From Favolaschia claudopus (lineage: Eukaryota; Basidiomycota; Agaricomycetes; Agaricales; Mycenaceae): 64,000 nucleotides of DNA. Within the stretch, counting starts at the first letter, position 1. Every line of letters starts with the position of its first letter. Shown here piece after piece: positions 10,801 through 21,764 of the stretch. Under the pieces are notes generated by a model. The model had not been told where the DNA came from, made no database searches, and worked only from the letters and a program-made list of their open reading frames with translations. The stretch covers positions 372,001-436,000 of the forward strand of contig JAWWNJ010000061.1 of the NCBI GenBank assembly GCA_037176885.1, read 5' to 3'. The position numbers and the translations under genes are program-made.

Positions 10801-12056
10801 AGGCGAAGGTGCACGTCGAGTTCGCTGCGCATCGGTCGATGTGAGGCGGGCGGGTAGTGGCGAGATTGGTGGCGCGCAGTGGATCTGATACAAAAATGCG
10901 GTTTGGGGAGAGCGTGTGGGCGGAGGAGAAGACGAGATCAATAGGGGGAGAGTGTTATGTGGCTGCGGGAATCTTCTCCTCCTCGGTGTCGCGATGGTGT
11001 CGAGCGTGAACATCCTTGCGTCTGCCCCACTCGCTGTTGGCTGCCTATTGAATGGAGTCAGGGGGACGTCTCTGAAAGTGGCGGGCGAGGACGGGGAAAG
11101 CGCGGAAGAGGCCGAAGATGGTGTCGTGGGGTTTCTTTCCAGCTGTGTATCGGAGGACCTCAAGGGGAGATTCTCGAGGAGACTTGAGTGTCTCAGAGCG
11201 ATACATGCTGCCGCGTCGTGATGCCAGACCATGCCTTCCACAACTCGAAGACGACACCGCGTACGGTGACGTTGGGTGGAATCAGTCCCGTAGCCGAAGC
11301 GAGAGGAGAAGCGCTTGCGGTGGCGGCGGAGCAGCGGGTTACGGGATGGAGTAGAATGGAGTAACAACTGTTCTCCAGCTCGATATCGCATTGTCGAAGG
11401 AGGGGTGGGGATATTACTGCGGATCGCGTAGCGGACGCAGAGATGTAGGCCTCCAAAGCTGCTGCGATACGGTATACCAGCTCCTTATGTTGGGCTTCCA
11501 GTTTCGCTCTGCCGTTACTCCTCTGTTCCCTCTCTTGCGCCCTTCCAAAGGTCATCCCTTTCCGTCGCTATATCCCAAGCGCTTAAATATGACCACCTTG
11601 AAGATGCATTTGCACCGGTGCTATCTTGTTTCTGTGAGGCTGACAGGAGTGTCGTAGGGCAAAGGGTATGTGAAAGGAAGGTCGCGCATGGCGGCGAGGT
11701 GCTCCGTCGACTGTATGTGTTCTCCTACTCTTTCGCTGTCGCTGGTTTCCTGAAAAAAATTGTCAGTTCTTTCGTCGGTCGGCGATATTCGGCCTCTTCG
11801 GACATGCGGACTTGACATGTTTTTCTCAGATGTTATTCATGATTCGCCCTGTACCACCTTTCTCGCCCGTGTTCGAAGTTTTCCTATCGCATAGATATAC
11901 GCAAAATGGAAATTGATGTTGAGAAAACCCGCTGCTTGAGTCGACCGGCTAAATATCAAACGAAAGTCACGCGCGATTCTGAAAATCAAATATCTAGGAT
12001 AAGGCAGGATAGTGCCTGACCTGTCACGGCTCTCGCACTTGCCGTCTCCCATTATC
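7814..12056. other. 4.2-kb gene-poor stretch, GC-rich from about 9.3 kb
   Basis: No recognisable protein. Between about 9.3 and 11.7 kb the DNA is GC-rich and stop-poor, so long Arg/Ser/Pro-rich frames overlap on both strands (for example 10184-10750 and 10747-11391 minus, 10122-10340 plus). None shows a domain or a coherent splice series. A decayed gene on the minus strand at 11193-11555 (LEAQHKELVYRIAAALEAY is helix-like) is possible but unsupported. Confidence 0.4.
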
Positions 12057-14094
12057 ATGACGAGCATACATCGCTGGTTTCGTCCGGAAACTCTGGAGCT
12101 CTTGCCGATTTCCCTCAGAGTACGTGTTCAAAGGGATAAGCAGCCTTCTCTAATCTTCATCTCAACAGCGCTTTGCGATTCCAGCCGCAACCGGCTCTGT
12201 GCAGGATATGGAACGCCTTCTCGACCTACTCGTCGACCAAGCGGACACCGACAAATACACCTACTCCTTACCTGTCATCTACGCCAACCTCGATCCCGCG
12301 AAAATTCCTACCGAGGAAAACTTGAACGTAGATTCAGTGGCGTGCGCTAATATGGCTCTCGACCAACTGCATGATCTGCGGCCGAAGCACAAGTCCGCAT
12401 TTGCGGAACTCTGGCATCGTGCTTGGCCTTGGATCGTGTTCTTTCAAGCCTACCGCGAATGCCTCTCGGATCGGCTTATGCGCCTCGACCCGTGTTTCGA
12501 TGTTGTCATCCTCATCACCAGGTTCCGCAAAGATAAACAGTTGGAGAGCGAAATTTTCAGAACTGCCGGTGTACGCACATTGGTCGTCGACGCCTGGTTT
12601 GCAATTGGGAACACCGAGAATAGGCTAGAGCATTCGGCCTTTACAAACTTGTGTCGCATCCTCCCCAGTCTTACTGCCGATGAGCCAGATCATTTTGACG
12701 AGATTATCGAGGGCGCGGGCGGTGTCGCGAATCTTTCCGCTATCATTGGTACTACTGTCCTCGACTGCGTCAGGGTCGCTATTGGCGGCCCGGCGACACA
12801 TGTCGACTCCTTGATCAATGTTCTTACCTTCATCCGCATTCTGGGACACACAGATATCATGTCTCCGGCTCTCGCGGCCGCCGGTGGGGCGAAAATCATC
12901 ACGGCTGCCTCCTGTACAGGTTTCGATCCGGATGGAACTGTGCTGGAGCCAGTTAAAAAGCAAACGATCGTATTGTTGTGCTTGGACGCCATCAGCACCA
13001 TGATCTACTCGCCCGAAGCCATGTGCGCTGCTCTTCCCGTGGGGCTCCTGCAAAGCGTCCTCTTCTGTTCAACATTGGCGCTGAGCCAAGATGAATTCAT
13101 TCACTGCATGTTGGCACGAATTCTGCCTTCCGCGACGGTGTATCATTCCGTTCTCGTCGTGCTGAAAGAGGTAATTCCTATGTTCAGCAAAATGCCCGAT
13201 AGCATGGAGTTTCAGCGCTGTTGGATGTACAAAGATTGGATGGAGTTCATGACTCTGGTCGAGAGGCGGATTGCGTTTATGCAGCAAACGGAAGCGAGCC
13301 ACGGAGTGTCCATGAAGGCGTGTAGCAATGTGAGTCTTTCCATTTCCGTCAAACTATTTCGGTTTCATTTATTTACTCACCGCTCTCCCGTAGTGCAATA
13401 AAATGCGGGAGAGGAAAGATTTTCGGAAATGCTCGCGGTGTCAGACAGTGTTCTATTGTTCTTTGGAATGCCAGAAAGCAGACTGGAATACCGGCCATCG
13501 GGAAACGTGTCAGACGAATCAAATATATTCTCTCAGTGAGTGGTTATGCTTTGACTCATCTTAAATTGAGCCGGTATTGATAACAATGTATCAGGGAACA
13601 TGGATATCACTCCGCACAACTACTCCTTTCTGCGAGAACTCTTTCATAAAGACATGATGAAACTCAAACCTTCACAGCTCATCCCCGCTCCTCAAAGCGC
13701 TCTTCCTCTATCCTATCTTCGAGAACTCGCTCAGCGATCGGAACGAAACCCGTTCATCCTCGTCGTCCACTACCAGAAAGGCATACCTTGCGCTTATATT
13801 GGCGAGATTGCATGGGCACGAAGACGGGATTTTCAACACCGGTTTAATTGGGATGATCTTGAGCGCAGGGAAGCACGCAGTTCAGGATTAATGGAGCTGC
13901 AGACAATGGTCGTGCAGGATGGATCGCCGTGGCATCATCGACACTTTGTCTTTCCGCAATGGTCGGATCGTCCGGGGTTTTTGCATCGTCTGTATGAGGT
14001 GGTGAGGCGGGATATCTCTTTGGAAGATGCGGAGCAAGAGGTCGAGCGATTGTGTATCGCGTATGAAAACGAGAGCGGAACCAGGATCCATTAG
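12057..14094 (+). CDS. MYND-type zinc-finger protein
   Basis: Four exons: 12057-12119, 12169-13329, 13394-13535 and 13595-14094, all with GT-AG introns of 49-64 nt and consistent phase; 621 residues. The N-terminus (MTSIHRWFRPETLELLPISL) and a helical, armadillo-like body match the common agaricomycete MYND family. The zinc finger spans about residues 406-447, with Cys at 406, 409, 421, 424, 430 and 434, His 443 and Cys 447 (C-x2-C, C-x2-C, C-x3-C, H-x3-C). It straddles the exon 2/3 junction, which confirms that splice. MYND fingers bind proline-rich partners and often sit in nuclear co-regulators, but these expanded fungal members are uncharacterised. The C-terminal about 170 residues carry no known motif. 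Confidence 0.9.
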
Positions 14095-16939
14095 GTAGTC
14101 TTTCTTTTGCTCGGTTTTAAATGTATATCAATGCCTCCGAAATTCGTTGGATAGCGTTAGATGTTTGCTCTAAGATCTCAATTAGATTTTCCGATGGTCT
14201 AGATATCGGAACCTTCCTACTTACGAACACAGCGAAGTCTTAAACAAAGATCAAAATCCATAGACTAAGATCGGCGCAAGCCCGAATGAAGATCGTTCAA
14301 ACAGTCAATCCGTTGGGGGTAGGTTCAATGGCGCATTCTGAGTAAATCTTGCGGCAGCACGCTGAAATATGAGGGAGAAAAAATAATTGAGCAGGGGAGA
14401 AAGATGAAGGTGAACATGAAGAACTCACATTGGGCGTCGAGAATTTGGGTGATCGAACCCGATCTATCTGCCGCAGGCTTTGTCGAGCTGATGTAGGGGC
14501 TAAGGGAATTGAACCCTGGCTGACAGAGAGAGAGTTTAGCCCGCGATATCGAGCAGACAAGAGAAAATAAAGGAATACTTGGCGATGATTCGAGGTTGAA
14601 TAAGGACGTGTCTGGGGCGTCGACTGGCGCGAAATTTGGACCTGGTGCAGATTTCCGAGCGATTGCGTAGCCATTGAGGGACGAGTCAAAAGAGCTCATG
14701 AAGAACAAGCGGAGACTTGTGGAGATGAGGCTGTGGGAGTCGAACCCGATTACAGGCAGAGCAGCTGGCTTCGGTATTCGCGTCGTCCGAGAAAATTCTG
14801 GGCGTGATTGATTTTGATTTGAACTTCGGAGCTATAATGATAAATATGTCGAAGTTTAGATATAAAAAATGTCGTCTCTCAATCCAGGTTGGATACGGGG
14901 CGTCGAACCCCTATGACGCGTCAATATGGCTTCAGATTCGTCATCACAGGATCGCCGCCGTACACCGAGTACAACATCCTACTTGAGTTTTTGCACAGTG
15001 TGGAGATTGAAGGTTGATTTTTGATAGGTGACGGAATAGTAAGCCAGAGGATTGTCTGTAGAATAAGGATTGAGTAGTCTCGAAGTGGCACCAGTGACGA
15101 AGGGCGAGAACGAGAGCCCACGCTCGGTCGAGAACCGCAAGAGATCTGAGATACTTAGTGATTCCGTCAGGACGGTTGGAACAAGAGAAAGTAGCCTGAA
15201 TATCAAGCATTTGCGATAAAGGTAAGGTGTTCCGTGTCGTTCATACTAAGTAGTTATTGGCTTGTGGGCTCTTGTGGGTACCGTATGGCAAGTTGAATGA
15301 TAAAATTGCGGTTTTCAAGTTTTCATGGGCAAGTTGTCAAGAATGCGTATACATACAAGCAAGCCCTATTCCAGCAGAAAAATTGCCAGTGTGATCCCAA
15401 AGTTATATGCACATAGATGAGGGGCGCCGATGTAGAAAATACTTAAACCAGATGAACGTCGGAGACAAGAGCGTGGTGTTTGGTCGTGTTGAATGTCGAG
15501 GCTCTTTCCATTTTGAGACTCTCCTTCCTCCACACTCGTCGACGTCGAGCAAGTCATTCGCTGTCTTGCCGCTGCCGACAACCGCTACACCCAGCCTACG
15601 CCGCTCCATATGCCTGGTGTACTGCCGCGCTACCCTCCTCGAGTGACCGGGAACTTATAAATTAATTGGAAAATTAAGTACCCTCAGTGGTCCAGATCTG
15701 GCAGAGTGGACGAGCACTGCTGTACTGAAGCACGGTCGACTTTCTGGCTACTCAAAGCCTCGCTGTGTGCTTTCGGCTTAACGAAGCCGCCATTTCTCAT
15801 TCTATGGGTCGCCGTTCTGCATTTTGTTCAAGGAAGATAGATTCTGAATAGTCTGTGCGTCCGACGCACTTCTTCTTTAGTATGTGGCGCTAACTTCCCA
15901 CTCAAGCAACCACAGAGTCGTTTTTGGCGTTCAGCCCTTGCCTGCGTTTGGCACGGGGAAACTTTGCCTGGACGATATCGCCCTCAATATTTCGCTACGA
16001 TGCCTGGTCGGCATCATCATGATTGCCACTCCCATGTCCCAACGTCTAGACCGTTGTCTCGCGTCTTGGGCTGGTGTGTTGATTCAGCGAACGTTATCGT
16101 GGGCAGCGCCAACGCAAGAAGCACGGGAAGAATGGGGAGACCGAGAAATACTGTGCTCCTAACATGCTGGTACTCTTTTCGGTGCGTTCTTGATGTACCT
16201 TCGACTTAATTGTATCGGCCCTGACTCTGTTTTCAGTCGACTCCTGCTGCTGGATTTCACGACACGAGGCACTTCAGGACTCCGTCTCTTACCCTCCACT
16301 CCCGATACGGCGTTCGGAGAGATACTACTAGTCCATTTTTAAGATCAACGGCGTGCAAGGAGTAGAATTTGGATTATGTAATCACGTTTCCGTCCGTTTA
16401 CACAGTATCTAGAGCTCGAATTTGTCCTGGAGCGTTCAAATAGGGAGTTAGGAGCCTATTTGGCGCTTGAAACTAGCCAGAATTATAACAAGGTGCTGCG
16501 GAAAGTGGTTGAAAAAATGCGTTACAAATCTGTCACAGGTGTCACAAGGCAGAGCAAGGGCTCGGTGCGTAGACCCAGAAGATGCATTTTACTGCAAATT
16601 TTTTTCTCGGAAGGTAGATATGCCTCCATAGATTGTCTCTAGTCAGAATAATAGTGTATATGGGCCTGAGGGAGGGCGCTATGAGAAAAGTGAACTATTT
16701 TGCCGTAAGAAACACAGCCACAAAGATTATATAATAAGATTTTACCGTTGACACGCCCATGAACTTAAAAACAGACTTCAACACATCGAGGTACGAGATC
16801 AACAGTGTTGAAGTCTGGCTATGAGAGACTAAGATACTACCGCCACGCACTTTCTTGTGGCGCGGCCTTTAAGGCTCGCGTCAATTCAACATGTCTCTCC
16901 ACAAAGTCAAGCTCTCATTTAGTGGAGTACACACCTTAT
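14095..16939. other. intergenic, no gene recognised; scattered tRNA-B-box-like words
   Basis: No coherent gene. Four TCGAACCC/TTGAACCC words, the complement of a tRNA T-arm, occur at about 14456, 14510, 14738 and 14903. No matching acceptor stem, D-arm or A-box was found, so no tRNA is called. A GTATACCGT-type AT-rich tract precedes the repeat module at 16940. Confidence 0.4.
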
Positions 16940-17035
16940 TATGGGGGGATAATATACCACCCGCTCTAATTAGCAATGGGTCGTGGTGGAATCAAACCAG
17001 AGGTTTAGAGTGATTTCTGGTATACTACCATAGAG
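16940..17035 (+). repeat. dispersed repeat, module A (copy 1)
   Basis: The core CTCTAATTAGCAATGGGTCG, then TGGTGGAATCAAA, at about 16964-16996 recurs almost unchanged in reverse orientation at 40165-40212. It is flanked by TATACCA/TGGTATA words on both sides in both copies. Probably an end or internal part of a transposable element. Confidence 0.65.
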
Positions 17036-19940
17036 TGCTTAGGCAGGGGGTAGGGTTACCATCAGCAGCGAGCTCGCAGTCGTCGTCATCGTAGAAGGCA
17101 GCGAACAAGGGGATACGTAAATATGATCAGATTTGCACGTATTTGGGCAACGGTCTCGACCGTCGCTTGGCGCTGTCGAGCACGATGAGCTCGACAGGTA
17201 GCTAGAAAAATCGCGTAAATTCTACAAAAAAAGGAGTACATGCCTAGATACTGTCGCGTACCATAGCGTCAAAATAACGACTACATTGTCAAAACTTCAT
17301 TCGTATAACCGTATAAGAAGAATTAATGGGATGTGCGGGCAGAAGCAAGATTAGTGCATATATGCTGCTATGGATACAGATATGGTACGCTTAACCGGCC
17401 GAGAGTGACGATGGTGGGTGGGAAAGTGCGGTATGTAGCTACGCTGCTCGATATTGGGGGCGGGAAAGAGGAAATACAGGGGCATGGGATTGGCGCAGCA
17501 AATAGTAACAATGGCGCATGACTGGGTATGTTGATAGGCAGTGTTAGAGATTACCGTGCGGCTTGTGAGCCTTCTGCGATGCAAGTCCAATCAGAATAGC
17601 AAGGGAGATCGGAAGCTACCGCGAATTCGCGCCCGGGCATTCCGCAAGCACCGAGCGCGGCAAAAGGAGGCCACTCTGCGCGATCGCAACCCGCACGTTA
17701 GCGCTCGAACTAGCGCGTGCGTCGCCCTCGAGAAGCGCAAGAGAACTGCCGGGCGTGCGACTCTCCATCTAAGCGAGTAGCACCTGCACTCGTCTCGGAC
17801 TGGGAAGCAGCGTGCATGCTCGGGCTTGAAGTCAAGGCGGGAAAGACGTGGGCGGCGGAGAGAGCAGCTGCCACCGACACAGCAGTACGTGCGAATTTGG
17901 TCGGGTGGCGAACGTGGCGGCAGGAGGGGGTGGTAGGTTCGTTGCGTGGCCTGGTGCGGAGAGTAGGGACGGGGAAAAAGGAAGGCGGTGGCAGAGCAGG
18001 ACGGAAGGAGGAGATGAGGAGGATGGCAGTAGCTGTTCGAAAACGGCACTGTTAGCGGTGGCGAAATATGGTCCTCGGAGGCGTAGCAGACGTGCAGGAT
18101 TGTTCCACGCTGAGGGTAATGAAAACGGCAATGAGGGCGGTGTATGTCACCTTTGAAAGTATGGGAGTGGGGCGTGAAATCCAAGCCCAAGAAGCTGCGC
18201 CAGATGTACTGGACGTACGACCCTTCCCTGCGAAAATCACGGGACGAGCGGCGGCAGTGGTGGTAAACTGGAGCGAGAAGGGTGAGCCGTGCGCTTCTCA
18301 GATAAGTAGCCAGGGAGCGGCTGCTTCAGGTAATGCTGCGCTTGATTACCGCAATTCAGCACGAATATACACGCCGAGTAACTTCGGACTACGACCCTAA
18401 CCTTCAGATCAACAGGTAGGGGAGTCAGAAACGAAGGGGATAAGTATAGAATAACGACACACCGAGTTATACCAAGATCAAGAGCAGAACTGTTCTCTGA
18501 GATAAACTGGACTTCCCGTCTGAATTTGTTCAGGGAAAGATGTTGTTGGCAAGAAACACCAGATTGAGAGTCCCAGAAACGGGGTCGAGGTCAAAGAGCT
18601 TGATAGAAGGAGAGATTTCATTGTTGTGGAGCCATAGAATCATGAGCGGGCGTCAGTACACGTCGACGGCTGCAGACATGGCGGTCAAGAGCAGAAGAGT
18701 CACGCATGTGATGGCGTGACTTCTCTCCATCAAACCCATCGTAACTGGTCGAAACATTGAACATCGACTGTCCCCAGCATACACCTTGACATTTCATATA
18801 TTCCGCGCTAGCAGCTAGGTCCATAATATTTACATATACGCAGAGGAAGGCTTAAATAGGGAAACTAAAATTTTCTTTGGGCTGATTTCACTCGAACAAC
18901 TGAAAGTTTGAGTTCATGGCTTGACGAGTTATGTATTTAACTGAGACTCTCGGATTACTAGTATTACAATTTCTCGTCCAAAATGAATCTCTCAGCGAAC
19001 TTTTTAAACGGAACTCGGCGCTGCAGCTGCTGAACTGGCTGGTGTGACAGTTCAAATCTTTGTCTCATATCTCGTTCTAGCCTGCATATTCCAGTTACTA
19101 ATTTTGGATTCGGAGTCCTCAACACTTTAGTCTCAATAGGTCAAACATTTACAAATGTACGATGCGTTTTGAAAAAAATCCATTTTCCCCCCATGTTTCG
19201 CGTCTTCCGGGGCCAGGTGGATGTTGCATGCACCCAATGTGATTTAGAACTCGGGTACAGTAACGTAGAAGCCCGAATATATCGGTTGAACTGGGGTCTA
19301 GTGGTGATCCGGATGAAAATGTGCAAAAGGGACCGAAACTGAGGTTTTGTGTACAAGGTTCGCACTGTAATATGAGGAATGAGTTGTTCAGCTGGATTTT
19401 CAGATGTAGTGTCGGACGCACACTCACAGCAAGGCCACAGTTTTGACGAATGCTGTTTGTACATGCTGCCTCTACCTCCCATGATTTTACGGGATTTTTC
19501 TGAACGTGTCTGGGGAACAAAACTCACTGAACGCGAATGTTTCGACCAGTTAGCGGATGTTTCGACCGGTTAGAGACGGAATTTGATCCATAGAATATTT
19601 ATTTCTTCATGGAACTCAATGAGCCCGCGATATAGTACACTTATCTCTGTACTCCATAATATTTGAGTGAGGACTGGAGTGCCAAACCTGCAGTGTAGTC
19701 TTGAGGGTTCAACATTCTGTGGGTATCGGAACGCTCGGGGCAACGGTCCGATATCACCGAAGCCCCAAAATTCGGTGCGCAAGAAACGACGAGGGCCCAG
19801 GTAGGAGAGCGCGAACGAGCTATAGCTACATAGACCATCCACTCACCATTGAATCAAACATAGAGCTTATTGCGGGCGCCAGAGGGTCCGGGAGGGATCC
19901 GAGCGAGTACAAACAGCGCAAAAACACAGCCGTATAGGGT
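17036..19940. other. sequence between repeat modules A and B; no gene recognised
   Basis: Purine-rich, GC-rich DNA at 17.6-18.2 kb gives overlapping long frames on both strands (the 199-codon minus frame at 17591-18190 is Arg/His/Pro-rich), without motifs. Two near-identical words TGTTTCGACCRGTTAG lie at 19538-19573. The stretch may be the interior of a roughly 3-kb element bounded by modules A and B. Confidence 0.35.
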
Positions 19941-20025
19941 GTTTTGATATATCAAAGGATTGGTGGTGAGCCGAAGGGGACATTATATCAGAAACCCTAG
20001 TTTAGAGGCGAACCCAATATATCAG
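19941..20025 (+). repeat. dispersed repeat, module B (copy 1)
   Basis: TTTTGATATATCAAAGG, then GGACATTATATCAGAAACCC, TTTAGAGGCGA and AATATATCAG. The same order of words occurs reverse-complemented at 39588-39672. The palindrome TGATATATCA at the edge is MITE-like. Confidence 0.65.
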
Positions 20026-21764
20026 CTTACCTTTCTCCCGCCACCTGTAGCCGCACCCCGCGCCCACCGTTCCCCCGCGCTTCCCGCCACCGATGAATCG
20101 AGCGCCTGGCGCATCGCGCTCTTCCAGAAAGGGAAGTTGTTTGCACCTGTTACCTTTCCATCATTCCCATCATCTCTCCTCCCGCCACATTGCCCGCCCT
20201 CCTCCTCCACGCCTGCTGCCCCTGGGGGCCTATAAATTCAGCACTGCCCAACTGCCAGTCTTCTCTATTGCCCTGTCTACTTTCTAGATTGTCTGGCGCT
20301 CCACAACCGCCGGAATATCGCGGACACGCTGCCCTTTGGCCACCCTCTACCCTCTGGATCGCCGCTTCTACGGGGGCTGCAGCCCTGATACTTCTCAACT
20401 ATATTGGGATCTACCAAAGCACCTCGCAGTCGTCGGGGATAGGTGTTAGCTTGCGTATTGCGATCGTACTGTGGGTACCGCTCGATACCGCCGCCCCGCC
20501 GTTTTTGTTGCTGGTGCGCCTCCTCCCACCCTATTTCTGCCCCCATTATACGCACTGATACATGCTACTACTAGGGAGTACACGTTTCTTGCTCTCCGCT
20601 AGCTTCCCGCTTCCATATGGCGCTTTTCGCTGCTCGGCGGTTCCGCCGCCACCACGGGCGCATTTTTACCCGGTTTCCTGTATCGACCGCTTCCCCCGAC
20701 TCTCGACAGATCTTTTGCTGATATACGGGACTTATTTTGCTTATCCACATCGCTCCACGGCACCGACCCGCCGCCTTCCCCGCCGCCCCGCCTCCTCGCG
20801 CCTTCCACGCCTTCAATTGCGTCGTTTTCACCCCCACACGACCTCTTTATATCACTCTCTATTTTGGAGGCACACCCCCGCGCTTACTGCGCGCATACCC
20901 TGGCTAGGCGGCGCCTCCAGAATCGGCGTTCCCCGGTTTCTTGACGCCCTTGCACCGTTCGTTGTATGAATCAGCTACCCCTATGTTTTCCTATGTTGCT
21001 AACACGTCTTCCTGCCCGGTGCTTCTCTTTCTTTACTTCAAATCCCTCCCGTTCAACTCGCCCAAACCAAATACCACAATTTCCCTTCTTTTTACTCACC
21101 GTAACCACTCGAATTTGTGTAGCTGATGTAATCCTAGCTCATATAAACATTCTCTGATTTTCTGTTTAGTGTCTGTGCATTGAAGGAGGCGAAATAAAAT
21201 ATTTCTTGAGGATGAGGGACTTGTAAGTTTTCGTCGTCCCTGGGACGGAGACGGACAGGATATGACCCTTCCAATTCCCAACCCTATAAATTCTTCTCTA
21301 TTCTACTTGTAAAGTCCTTTCTGCGTATTAATCGGCATCACCTAGTGTTCTCGGGTTCGAACCCTAGGTCTGTTTTTGAAAAATCTTTTCTTTCTCAAGT
21401 CACCAACGATTTTTTTTACAAGTCCGATTCTTATGATTCGAAGTCTTTCTCACTTAAACTTCAGCTACTACGTCTCAAGCTACTGCATATTCAAAGAATA
21501 CCATAAATACATGTTCTTGTATGTAGTTGTTCTTGTATGTAGTTATATAGCATGTACCTCAACATAAGTAATTTCATGTACGACAGAATGAAAGAAGAAA
21601 AAGAATAATACGTTGAATCTAATCCGCTGGTTGAGCAGCGAATAAGGGGGCACGTCGTTGAAGACGATAAAAGCGCCGCACAACGTTGCCTTTATGCCTT
21701 GCGTCTGTGTGGGAAGCGTTAGAAAAACTGGCGCAAAAGCAAATGACAAAAAAAGAAAGAAAGC
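20026..21764. other. pyrimidine-rich intergenic block; no gene recognised
   Basis: The plus strand from 20.03 to 20.95 kb is strongly C/T-rich with stop-poor Pro/Ser/Arg frames on both strands (20190-20558, 20562-20969) but no domain. From 21.0 kb the DNA is AT-rich. The word CGGGTTCGAACCCTAGG at 21352-21368 is a perfect tRNA B-box-like palindrome but no tRNA folds around it. The 3' end of the next minus-strand gene begins at 21765. Confidence 0.4.

Noticed and set aside
10184..11555. Long overlapping frames on both strands
   Set aside because: GC-rich stop-poor DNA; neither strand gives a domain or coherent exons.
14490..14560. Candidate tRNA on the minus strand (GGGTTCAATTCCC T-arm-like)
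   Set aside because: No 5' acceptor half complementary to TAGCCCC, no D-arm, T-stem mismatch.
17591..18190. 199-codon minus-strand frame
   Set aside because: Low-complexity composition, antisense frames equally open, no family.
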